A stretch of DNA of 5,256 bases from Candidatus Aminicenantota bacterium (GTDB taxonomy: Bacteria > Acidobacteriota > Aminicenantia > Aminicenantales > Aminicenantaceae). Under the pieces are notes generated by a model. That model saw nothing but the letters and a program-made list of their open reading frames with translations, did no database searches and was not told the DNA's origin. Both the position numbers and the translations under genes were made by a program. Shown one piece after another: positions 1 through 5,026 of this stretch. Each line of letters starts with the position of its first letter. The stretch's first letter is position 1. Location of the stretch: positions 1 through 5,256 of the forward strand of contig DAOWCB010000132.1 in NCBI GenBank assembly GCA_030633795.1, in the 5' to 3' direction.

Positions 1-77
1 ATTTCCTGTCACGACCGGTCAAACCTGAAAAACTTGAACAGAAGATCGCTGAATGGACTAACCTGGACTATTCATAA
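1..77 (+). CDS. C-terminal fragment of a probable response-regulator receiver domain
   Basis: The frame is open from the window edge to TAA at 75-77 and reads F-L-S-R-P-V-K-P-E-K-L, then E-Q-K-I-A-E-W and a short tail. This pattern, hydrophobic-(T/S)-K-P-hydrophobic followed by an amphipathic helix with L and I at fixed spacing, is the beta5-alpha5 end of CheY-like receiver domains, where the K is the invariant lysine of the phosphorylation site. Here that position is R. Only 24 residues are visible, so it could be a stand-alone receiver, the end of a hybrid kinase, or another protein with a similar tail. A terminator-like structure begins 1 base after the stop, which supports a real gene end. 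The call rests on the motif alone and is moderate. Confidence 0.5.
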   Translation, partial: FLSRPVKPEKLEQKIAEWTNLDYS

Positions 78-78
78 G

Positions 79-179
79 AAATGCCGATGCTTTTTTTCCA
101 CAGCAATATCAGGACGTTATCCTGACATTGCTGAAACAACTTTTCAAGAATAATCTTTTTATATTTATCGGCATTTTTT
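79..179 (+). terminator. Terminator-like outer stem with a nested hairpin, after the receiver-domain gene
   Basis: AAATGCCGAT (79-88) is perfectly complementary to ATCGGCATTT (167-176), and the right arm runs into T6 (174-179). This is the stem-plus-U-tract form of an intrinsic terminator placed right after the stop at 77. The distance between the arms is 78 bases, far more than a normal loop, but it contains its own strong hairpin (101-133) that could bring the arms together. The terminator role is inferred; the pairing is read directly from the sequence. Confidence 0.5.
101..133. repeat. Strong 33-base inverted repeat (hairpin)
   Basis: CAGCAAT (101-107) pairs with ATTGCTG (127-133), and TCAGGA (109-114) pairs with TCCTGA (120-125). 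A single A/C mismatch (108/126) separates the two stem parts and the loop is CGTTA. This gives 13 paired bases with one mismatch. It lies inside the outer 79-88/167-176 stem. There is no immediate T-run after it on the plus strand (AAACAACTTTT follows), so on its own it is not a classical terminator. It could be an RNA structural element, a protein site, or the remnant of a small palindromic insertion. Confidence 0.7.
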
Positions 180-215
180 ACCCTACGGGCGAGCCGATCT
201 CACTACATCTGCATT
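167..215 (+). repeat. Dispersed repeat, copy L (direct partner at 5129-5177)
   Basis: By eye, 167-215 aligns without gaps to 5129-5177 with 42 of 49 identical bases. The core 175-215 has only three differences (182, 191 and 210). The shared core contains CTACGGGC, then AGCCGATCTCACTACATC, then GCATT. The leading 14-mer ATCGGCATTTTTTA (167-180) also occurs exactly at 5169-5182, where it follows the core instead of preceding it. Both copies are intergenic and in the same orientation. The family is not recognised; a genome-wide intergenic repeat is the simplest reading. Confidence 0.75.
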
Positions 216-287
216 GTTGTGATCCATTTGCAGTGGACTACCACGGCTGCATGGGTCACGCCTCGCATCTGCAGCAACCTCGGCTCG
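190..287. other. Large nested foldable region in the left intergenic space
   Basis: CGAGCCGA (190-197) is perfectly complementary to TCGGCTCG (280-287). Inside it, GTGATCC (219-225) pairs with GGGTCAC (253-259) with one G-T wobble. Inside that, TGCAG (229-233) pairs with CTGCA (247-251) and TGG (234-236) with CCA (241-243), closing an ACTA loop with a three-base bulge. GTTG (216-219) and CAAC (275-278) are a further possible short pairing that would share base 219. Three nested stems within 98 bases suggest either a structured RNA or a palindromic DNA element. No known riboswitch or RNA family is recognised. Most of this stretch (about 216-287) has no counterpart in copy R of the repeat. Confidence 0.45.
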
Positions 288-301
288 TGAATAATCCAGG
301 C
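288..301 (+). repeat. Second conserved block of the dispersed repeat, copy L
   Basis: TGAATAATCCAGGC at 288-301 matches 5183-5196 at 13 of 14 positions. In copy R this block starts within six bases of the end of the core; in copy L about 72 extra foldable bases lie between. The order of blocks is the same, so this looks like one element with an internal insertion or deletion. From 302 to 362 nothing gene-like, repeated or strongly structured was found. Confidence 0.5.
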
Positions 302-362
302 TAGTTGACTCCTCCCTCCCAAATTGCAAATCTCTTTCCTGTTGTTAAGAATATCCCAAGCT

Positions 363-392
363 TTGATAAGTCGACACTAAATGTCTTATAAT
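363..392 (+). promoter_or_regulatory. Sigma70-type promoter for the 422-748 gene
   Basis: TTGATA (363-368) and TATAAT (387-392) are separated by 18 bases. The -10 is perfect and the -35 differs from consensus by one base. The start of transcription would fall near 399, leaving a leader of about 20 bases. GACA (373-376) and TGTC (382-385) form a small dyad in the spacer that might be an operator, but it is too short to rely on. Confidence 0.6.
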
Positions 393-421
393 TATGGCTG
401 AGAGAATGGGTGTTCGTTGAA

Positions 422-748
422 ATGAAAAAAGAACAAGAGATCCTGATAGATATTCTAAAAGAAGCTCATGAAACCAATCGATTGCTCAAAGAAATTAAAG
501 ATACTATTTCTGCCATTACAAAAAAAATGGTTCCTGAAAATAACATGGAAGAAGTGGTGATGAAAGGGGGCCCTGTGGCTGAAATCACGGTTTATTCACC
601 CGGCAAACTCAAAGAATGGATGAAAATCTTCGAGAGCAAGGGGCTTCGGGTGGAATTCTCCGAACCATCTACTGGGAAGACAAATTATTTCGCTAAGGTT
701 TGGGGGTATTTGGAAAAGCCCCATAAACAAGTAGATAAAGATAACTGA
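422..748 (+). CDS. Hypothetical small protein with helical N-terminus
   Basis: A 108-residue soluble protein, not recognised. The first ~38 residues (M-K-K-E-Q-E-I-L onward) are rich in K, E, L and I with heptad-like spacing and should form a long amphipathic helix or short coiled coil. Residues ~50-100 alternate hydrophobic and charged residues (A-E-I-T-V-Y-S, then an amphipathic K-L-K-E-W-M-K-I-F helix, then L-R-V-E-F), as expected for a small alpha/beta fold. There is no signal peptide or membrane segment. The start is uncertain: an in-frame GTG at 410 has GAGAGA four to nine bases upstream, while ATG at 422 has no clear ribosome site but gives the usual M-K-K opening. The promoter just upstream supports an expressed gene. 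The helical N-terminus suggests oligomerisation or partner binding, but no function can be assigned. Confidence 0.7.
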   Translation: MKKEQEILIDILKEAHETNRLLKEIKDTISAITKKMVPENNMEEVVMKGGPVAEITVYSPGKLKEWMKIFESKGLRVEFSEPSTGKTNYFAKVWGYLEKPHKQVDKDN

Positions 749-818
749 CCTTCCTTACAAGTTTTTTTAACAATATGGGACGTCTGGCGACTAAAGAAGT
801 AAATAATGAGCTGGTCAT

Positions 819-824
819 AAAGGA
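819..824 (+). promoter_or_regulatory. Ribosome binding site that decides the start of the small membrane protein
   Basis: AAAGGA lies seven bases before ATG 832. The earlier in-frame ATG at 775 is preceded only by a T-rich stretch (GTTTTTTTAACAAT) without a purine-rich site, so 832 is preferred. Confidence 0.55.
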
Positions 825-831
825 ACTCTTG

Positions 832-1071
832 ATGGAAACTCTAAGGGAGAGAAAACGAAAACGAATCAAGCATATTTTTCTGAACTCTCCCCTCACTCTT
901 ATCCTGGTTGTCATCAATGTCATATTGGTGGGTTGGATCCTTCATATATTGCATGTCATATTTACCGATGCGCTGGATCATATGTCTCTTTATGAATGGA
1001 CAGAGCATTTATTCGTACTGGCAAAAAACACGTTTGAAGAATTTTTCGCATCCATTACTATCATTCTTTGA
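832..1071 (+). CDS. Small single-span membrane protein, unknown function
   Basis: A 79-residue protein (98 if the ATG at 775 is used). A very basic N-terminal stretch (R-E-R-K-R-K-R-I-K) comes first, then one hydrophobic segment at about residues 20-44 (L-T-L-I-L-V-V-I-N-V-I-L-V-G-W and onward), then an acidic, aromatic C-terminal part of about 35 residues. By the positive-inside rule the N-terminus should be cytoplasmic and the C-terminal part periplasmic. The longer start would add an amphipathic helix that also looks protein-like, so it cannot be excluded. The gene follows the 422-748 gene after 83 bases (26 with the longer start) with no terminator seen, so the two are likely co-transcribed. 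No family is recognised. Confidence 0.6.
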   Translation: METLRERKRKRIKHIFLNSPLTLILVVINVILVGWILHILHVIFTDALDHMSLYEWTEHLFVLAKNTFEEFFASITIIL

Positions 1072-1122
1072 TATACCGACTTCTGCATAAGTCTTCTAAT
1101 CCCTGCAAACCGCCTGAAGATC

Positions 1123-1150
1123 TTGACTTTCCTAGAAAAAGTAATATAAT
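1123..1150 (+). promoter_or_regulatory. Strong sigma70-type promoter of the MarR-GNAT gene
   Basis: TTGACT (1123-1128) and a perfect TATAAT (1145-1150) are separated by 16 bases. This is the best promoter in the window. Predicted transcription start is about 1157, inside the dyad at 1148-1171. The arrangement fits a promoter kept off by a repressor rather than an intrinsically weak one. Confidence 0.7.
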
Positions 1151-1171
1151 TACGTAAGTGATTACATAATT
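1148..1171. promoter_or_regulatory. Putative MarR operator (24-base dyad over the transcription start)
   Basis: The two halves AATTACGTAA (1148-1157) and TTACATAATT (1162-1171) are inverted repeats with nine of ten positions complementary (C1153/A1166 is the exception), around the four-base centre GTGA. TTACGTAA (1150-1157) is itself a palindrome. The site overlaps the end of the -10 and the predicted start of transcription. MarR proteins are dimers that bind AT-rich dyads of this size and commonly repress their own gene. Autorepression is therefore inferred. Confidence 0.6.
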
Positions 1172-1181
1172 GTTGGAAAGA

Positions 1182-2144
1182 ATGGATTTCATAAAAGCGC
1201 TTGGATATCTCGCTGTTGCCAGCCGGATGAAAAGGCTGACAGATCGGTTCATGCGCGGGGGTAGCCAGGCTTATAAATCTTTGGGGATCGATTTTGAGCC
1301 CCGTCTGTTCACCGTTTTTTATCTGATCTATACCCAAGATTCTCCTTTGTCTATTTCTGAAATTGCCAGTTCTTTGAAAATCTCACATCCGGCGGTCATC
1401 CAGACAACACAGATGCTGATAAAAAAAGGATTGATTAAATCTTTCCAGGACAGCCAAGATCGAAGGATCAGACGGCTTGCCATAACGGGAAAAGGGAAAG
1501 AGCTGGTGAATTTCCTGATTCCTATTTGGAATGATTTTGAGACTGCCACATCGGAGCTCTTCGAGAAAGCCGATGTGGACATGCTGGACATCATCAAACG
1601 AATAGAAGCCCGTTTAGATGAGGAGGATGTCGGCAACCGAATCATTAATCGGATCAAGCAGAGACAGTACAATTCGGTCGAAATATTGGATTACATGCCA
1701 GAATACAAAGAATATTTTCAAAAGTTGAATTATGAGTGGTTGGAAAAATATTTCCAAGTGGAGGATTTGGATAAAAAAATTCTCCTCAATCCAGAAGAGC
1801 AAATCATTAAAGAAGGGGGATTTGTGTTGTTTGCACGAATGGAAGAGAAGGTCGTGGGCACGACTGCTATTTTAAAAAGAGATGAAAAGACCTATGAGAT
1901 CGCCAAGATGGCCGTGACTGAAAAAGCCCAGGGTATGCAGGTCGGACGGAAACTAACAAAAGAAGCGGTTGCCAGGGCCAAAGAAAAGGGAGCGAAAAAG
2001 CTCATTCTGAAGACAGACAACCGGTTGAGAGCTGCGGTGAATTTATACCGCACATTTGGCTTTAAGGTTACGCAAACCGAATCCACAGCCAGTGGAAAAT
2101 ATGAGCGCGAAAGATTCGGAATCCAGATGAAATTGGATTTGTAG
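1182..2144 (+). CDS. MarR-family regulator fused to a GNAT N-acetyltransferase
   Basis: A 320-residue two-domain cytoplasmic protein. Residues ~1-150 form a MarR winged-helix domain: S-I-S-E-I-A-S-S-L-K-I-S-H-P-A-V at about 57-72 is the helix-turn-helix, with the recognition helix running on through I-Q-T-T-Q-M-L. The wing at ~90-103 has the family signature D-x-x-D-R-R-I-R-R-L-x-I-T-x-x-G. Residues ~166-320 form a GNAT domain: the strand V-V-G-T-T-A-I, then Q-G-M-Q-V-G (240-245) as the acetyl-CoA pyrophosphate loop (usual form R/Q-x-x-G-x-G/A), then N-L-Y-R-T-F-G-F (277-284) as the C-terminal motif. Such fusions are a known class of bifunctional regulator; substrates are mostly unknown. ATG 1182 is chosen because family members open near this M-D-F-I-K; TTG 1170 would add four residues and has AAGTGA at better spacing. 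No terminator separates it from the S41 gene 53 bases on. Confidence 0.9.
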   Translation: MDFIKALGYLAVASRMKRLTDRFMRGGSQAYKSLGIDFEPRLFTVFYLIYTQDSPLSISEIASSLKISHPAVIQTTQMLIKKGLIKSFQDSQDRRIRRLAITGKGKELVNFLIPIWNDFETATSELFEKADVDMLDIIKRIEARLDEEDVGNRIINRIKQRQYNSVEILDYMPEYKEYFQKLNYEWLEKYFQVEDLDKKILLNPEEQIIKEGGFVLFARMEEKVVGTTAILKRDEKTYEIAKMAVTEKAQGMQVGRKLTKEAVARAKEKGAKKLILKTDNRLRAAVNLYRTFGFKVTQTESTASGKYERERFGIQMKLDL

Positions 2145-2155
2145 GGATCATAACA

Positions 2156-2175
2156 TACGTTTTATATTACAAATT
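2156..2175. promoter_or_regulatory. Possible second MarR operator before the S41 peptidase
   Basis: TACGT (2156-2160), six bases, then TTACA (2167-2171) repeats the exact spacing of TACGT (1151-1155), six bases, TTACA (1162-1166) in the operator-like dyad at 1148-1171. The full dyad symmetry is weaker here. It lies 27 bases before the start codon in the gap between the regulator and the protease. It suggests the regulator may also act on the protease gene. No convincing promoter hexamers were found around it. Confidence 0.3.
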
Positions 2176-2182
2176 TGATATT

Positions 2183-2190
2183 GGAGGAGG
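2183..2190 (+). promoter_or_regulatory. Strong ribosome binding site of the S41 peptidase gene
   Basis: GGAGGAGG sits seven bases before ATG 2198 and is the closest match to the anti-Shine-Dalgarno sequence in the window. It fixes the start at 2198 and predicts efficient translation. Confidence 0.75.
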
Positions 2191-2197
2191 TATTGCA

Positions 2198-3571
2198 ATG
2201 ATCGGAATGAATGCAAAAAAACTCGGTTTGATTATCATGCTTCTTTTATTCTTTTTTACAGTCATCGGTTTGCCAGTCCTTTCACAGGGAAAAAAGGCCG
2301 AAGAGAAAACGGTAACCTTGGATGCAGAAATGAGGATCGAAGTCGTCAAGCGCGTCGGTCAGTTGATGGTAGATCATTACATATTTAAAGAGGCCGCCGA
2401 AAAAATGGCGGCAAAGCTGAACACAAAGCTCGATGAAGGAAAATACGACAAAATGGATGATGTTTTTGAATTTACGCAAGTCCTCACAGAGGATTTGCGC
2501 AGCGTGAGCAAAGACAGGCACATCAGAGTCAGATACAGTCCTGAGGCGATCCAGAGAATAAGGGCCAGCCAAAGCAAAAGTGAAGAAGAACGGGAAAAAG
2601 AGCGCAAGGCAAATCTCGAAAGGCAGCGCCAGGGAAATTTTGGTTTCAGAAAACTTGAGCTTCTGGAAGGGAACGTCGGGTATCTTGATTTGCGAGGCTT
2701 TTCTGGACTGAGCCAAGCCGGGGATACGATCGTTGCTGCCATGAATTTCCTTGCCAATGCCCATGCGGTGATCATAGATCTCCGTAATAATGGAGGAGGC
2801 AGTCCGTATACGATACAGATTATAAGTAGCTATTTTCTCGAGGATTATACGCACTTGAACAGTTTCGAATGGCGTGGCGCGGATTCCATCGAGCAGTTTT
2901 GGACCCTTCCTTATGTCCCCGGGAAAAAACTGTATGACACCGACCTTTACATCCTCACCAGTTCCCGAACATTTTCAGCAGCCGAAGAGTTTACGTACAA
3001 CATGAAGAATCTCAAGAGGGCCACCCTTGTCGGTGAAACCACTGGAGGAGGAGCACATCCAGGGGGAGACCGCATCGTAAATGACCATTTTCTCGTTTGG
3101 GTGCCGAGTGGAAGAGCCATCAATCCCATTTCCAAGACAAACTGGGAAGGGACCGGCATCGAACCAAATATTTCGGTTCCGAGGGATAAAGCTTTGGACA
3201 AAGCCCATTCCACAGCTCTGGAAAAATTGATGGAAAAAACGGATGATGAGGGAAAAAAACGCCAGCTCAATTGGGCATTGGACGGCATAAAAGCGAAGGT
3301 AGAACCCGCAAAGGTAGACCAGGAGATTTTAAAAAGATATGTGGGTAAATACACCAGAGGAGAAGTGAGTCTAAAAGAAGGGGGATTGTTTATTCAGGCA
3401 GGACCACGACTATTTAAAATGGTTCCGTTGAGCGAGACATATTTTGTCTTGGATGGGGAGCCAAGTATTCGTGTGGAATTCACGTTCAATGACAATAGCA
3501 AAGAATATGAGATCATCGGCCATTTCCCAGATGGCCGCAAAGAAATTGTAAAAAGAGTGAAAGAGAAGTAA
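2198..3571 (+). CDS. Exported S41-family (IRBP/C-terminal-processing type) serine peptidase without PDZ
   Basis: A 457-residue protein. Residues 7-30 are a basic-then-hydrophobic Sec signal (A-K-K then L-G-L-I-I-M-L-L-L), cleaved near V-L-S-Q. Residues ~45-115 form the helical N-terminal S41 subdomain ending D-R-H-I-R-V-R-Y (H108), comparable to the conserved D-x-H of IRBP-like members. Residues 124-147 are a highly charged E/R/K helix where PDZ-containing homologues would have more sequence; no PDZ is visible. The catalytic core runs ~158-330: G-Y-L-D-L-R-G-F, I-I-D-L-R-N-N-G-G-G-S (192-202), T-F-S-A-A-E-E (258-264) with S260 the expected nucleophile, and G-E-T-T-G-G-G-A-H-P-G (279-289). Residues ~377-457 form a beta-rich tail like the lipocalin-like add-on of many periplasmic hydrolases. 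It should be secreted or periplasmic; the substrate is unknown. It probably follows the MarR-GNAT gene in one transcript. Confidence 0.9.
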   Translation: MIGMNAKKLGLIIMLLLFFFTVIGLPVLSQGKKAEEKTVTLDAEMRIEVVKRVGQLMVDHYIFKEAAEKMAAKLNTKLDEGKYDKMDDVFEFTQVLTEDLRSVSKDRHIRVRYSPEAIQRIRASQSKSEEEREKERKANLERQRQGNFGFRKLELLEGNVGYLDLRGFSGLSQAGDTIVAAMNFLANAHAVIIDLRNNGGGSPYTIQIISSYFLEDYTHLNSFEWRGADSIEQFWTLPYVPGKKLYDTDLYILTSSRTFSAAEEFTYNMKNLKRATLVGETTGGGAHPGGDRIVNDHFLVWVPSGRAINPISKTNWEGTGIEPNISVPRDKALDKAHSTALEKLMEKTDDEGKKRQLNWALDGIKAKVEPAKVDQEILKRYVGKYTRGEVSLKEGGLFIQAGPRLFKMVPLSETYFVLDGEPSIRVEFTFNDNSKEYEIIGHFPDGRKEIVKRVKEK

Positions 3572-3580
3572 TTTACAAAA

Positions 3581-3655
3581 ATGTACGCGAGAGTAACCGA
3601 CGAAGAGACAAACCCTCCAGCATATATGATAATGGTCAAGCATAAACAAGGATGA
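3581..3655 (+). CDS. Possible 24-residue peptide, in frame with and after the S41 gene
   Basis: ATG 3581 opens a 24-codon frame, M-Y-A-R-V-T-D-E-E-T-N-P-P-A-Y and onward to K-H-K-Q-G, ending at TGA 3653-3655. That TGA overlaps the ATG of the next gene (ATGA, 3652-3655), the usual arrangement for translational coupling. It is in the same frame as the S41 gene, whose TAA is nine bases upstream. The only ribosome-site candidate, AAGAGAAG at 3561-3568, is 12 bases away, which is long. It may be a coupling leader, a C-terminal extension of the peptidase cut off by a stop, or chance. Low confidence as a translated peptide. Confidence 0.25.
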   Translation: MYARVTDEETNPPAYMIMVKHKQG

Positions 3656-3858
3656 GAAAAGCACCCTTGGGCTCGGTAAAGGCCGCTTTAGGTTGCGGCA
3701 TCATATTGATCTTTGTAACCGGGATTTTTGGCTTCGTCGTCTCGTTTTTTGCGGATGATCCGGAGCTGGCAGCAACCGTGCGGAGCCGGTGTTTAATTGG
3801 GATGGCCATCGGAGTCGTCATGGTCATAGCCTGGAAAATTTACCAATCCCGGGAATAG
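3652..3858 (+). CDS. Small two-helix membrane protein, unknown function
   Basis: A 68-residue protein. The first hydrophobic segment is at about residues 12-33 (A-L-G-C-G-I-I-L-I-F-V-T-G-I-F-G-F-V-V), the second at about 47-63 (C-L-I-G-M-A-I-G-V-V-M-V-I-A-W). A short polar loop A-D-D-P-E-L-A-A-T-V-R-S-R lies between them. Both ends are basic, so both probably face the cytoplasm, with the loop outside. Glycines in both helices suggest tight helix packing. It has no well-spaced ribosome site (AAGG abuts the ATG), which fits coupling to the frame ending in ATGA. It follows the S41 gene by 80 bases on the same strand and is probably in its transcript. No family is recognised. Confidence 0.6.
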   Translation: MRKAPLGSVKAALGCGIILIFVTGIFGFVVSFFADDPELAATVRSRCLIGMAIGVVMVIAWKIYQSRE

Positions 3859-3877
3859 GGGACACTCCTTACCGATC

Positions 3878-5023
3878 TTATTCCCAGTTCATCCGATAGA
3901 CATGGAATTCCCGGAATCCATCGGGTTTTTCCTGGAAACAATACAGGCGTTCTCTTCTGGATTTTGCACAGACGTAGGCATCACCCAGAGTCAAAATATT
4001 CATGGCTTTGCGACCGCTAAAAATTCCCTCTGAATTGAAGATATCAAAGATATGTTCGCCGGGATTTCCCCCTCTCTCAAAAGTCATCACAAAAATCCGG
4101 CCTTCATCATCCAGAAAAAAATCACACATGGGGAGCCAAAATTTGGGAAACCAGACCTTCATGCCATACTCTTCATACTGTCTCTTTTTTTCTTGTATTA
4201 CTTCGTCAGAAACTTCCACAGGCTTGTATTCCTTCCGAATTTTCTGAAGGAGATCTCCTTCAAGATTGAACTTCAATATTTCATAACCTCTGTCTTCACA
4301 GGAGATATAAATATTATTGTTGTGTATCCGGGATCTGAAAAATGGGCGAGCGTTGATTCCTCTGTCGCCTAGAGTGTTAAAATCGTATACGTTTTGTGTG
4401 TCCAACAGCTTAATTTCTTCAAACTCGGGATTGTACAGGCTGAAAGCCCAAACGTACATATATTTGTTAGATGGCGCTGGGTGTTTGTCCCAGAGCCCGA
4501 AAAAATTCCCATTCTCCAACGGATAAAGCAGACCCACTTTTGAAGGATAGCGAATTTCTTTAACGAGGCTTCCATCATTGGAAAAGACTAAGATCTTCCT
4601 GTTTCCGTTGTCGGAGACGATGAGGTTGTCCTGGCTGTCGATTCCTGTCCATACAATCCACTGCATCTCTCCTGGCCCCTGCCCTTTTGTCCCAAACGAA
4701 TTTAAATAATTGCCTTGTAGGTCGAATTTAAAGATTAAATTGCCTTTTTTATCAGCATAGAAAAAATAAAGATTTCCTTCTGAATCCACTTCGAAGTCTA
4801 ATGATGCGGCTATTCCCAGTTCCCCGATATCATCCCTGGAAAAATCGATGGAATATTTCTTCTTGAGTGTGAGGGTGGCAGGCTCTCCTTTGATATTATA
4901 GGGTTCCAGATGGTTGATGACAACCTCGATCCCATCTTCGATGTATTTTTCGATTTGTTCTGATTTAGGGGAACAAAAAATGGATATGGTAATAATGAAT
5001 AAAAGAAAAAGCAGCTTTTTCAT
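3878..5023 (-). CDS. Exported 6-bladed beta-propeller protein, probable lipoprotein
   Basis: A 381-residue protein. Residues 1-17 are M-K-K-L-L-F-L-L-F-I-I-T-I-S-I-F-C: a short signal ending in Cys17, followed by S-P-K-S-E, typical of lipoproteins, though F at -1 is not in the standard lipobox (G/A/S). Residues ~70-380 contain repeated blade signatures: D-S-E-G-N-L-Y-F-F (80-88), F-K-F-D-L-Q-G-N-Y-L (98-107), G-T-K-G-Q-G-P-G-E-M (111-120), G-I-D-S-Q-D-N-L-I-V-S-D (127-138), L-V-F-S-N-D-G-S-L-V (145-154) and F-L-D-D-E-G-R-I-F-V (303-312). This is the NHL-like 6-bladed propeller family (Pfam PF17170 type), which forms large paralogous sets in some phyla and whose ligands are mostly unknown. It converges on the 3652-3858 gene with 19 bases between the stops, and no terminator is visible between them. 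Confidence 0.88.
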   Translation of the reverse strand: MKKLLFLLFIITISIFCSPKSEQIEKYIEDGIEVVINHLEPYNIKGEPATLTLKKKYSIDFSRDDIGELGIAASLDFEVDSEGNLYFFYADKKGNLIFKFDLQGNYLNSFGTKGQGPGEMQWIVWTGIDSQDNLIVSDNGNRKILVFSNDGSLVKEIRYPSKVGLLYPLENGNFFGLWDKHPAPSNKYMYVWAFSLYNPEFEEIKLLDTQNVYDFNTLGDRGINARPFFRSRIHNNNIYISCEDRGYEILKFNLEGDLLQKIRKEYKPVEVSDEVIQEKKRQYEEYGMKVWFPKFWLPMCDFFLDDEGRIFVMTFERGGNPGEHIFDIFNSEGIFSGRKAMNILTLGDAYVCAKSRRERLYCFQEKPDGFREFHVYRMNWE

Positions 5024-5026
5024 GAG

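Noticed and set aside
190..287. Integron attC-like recombination site
   Set aside because: The stem-loop shape is suggestive, but the conserved RYYYAAC/GTTRRRY core sites are not present at the ends and no integrase is in the window.
394..420. Eight-codon frame ending just before the 422 start, as a leader peptide
   Set aside because: Its ATG lies upstream of the predicted transcription start, and it has no ribosome site.
908..1090. Alternative plus-strand frame within the small membrane gene
   Set aside because: Offset frame of a hydrophobic stretch; no ribosome site, and the other frame has a well-spaced AAAGGA.
1078..1093. Small hairpin GACTT-CTGCAT-AAGTC as a terminator after the membrane gene
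   Set aside because: Only five base pairs, not GC-rich, and followed by a mixed TTCTAAT rather than a T-run.
990..1337. Antisense open frame across the MarR promoter and N-terminus
   Set aside because: It overlaps a strong promoter and the conserved MarR domain; no motif and no upstream signals of its own.
2282..2854. Long antisense open frame (190 codons) opposite the S41 gene
   Set aside because: It lies wholly within a well-supported gene with catalytic motifs; its translation has no domain, signal or ribosome site and reads like a shadow frame.
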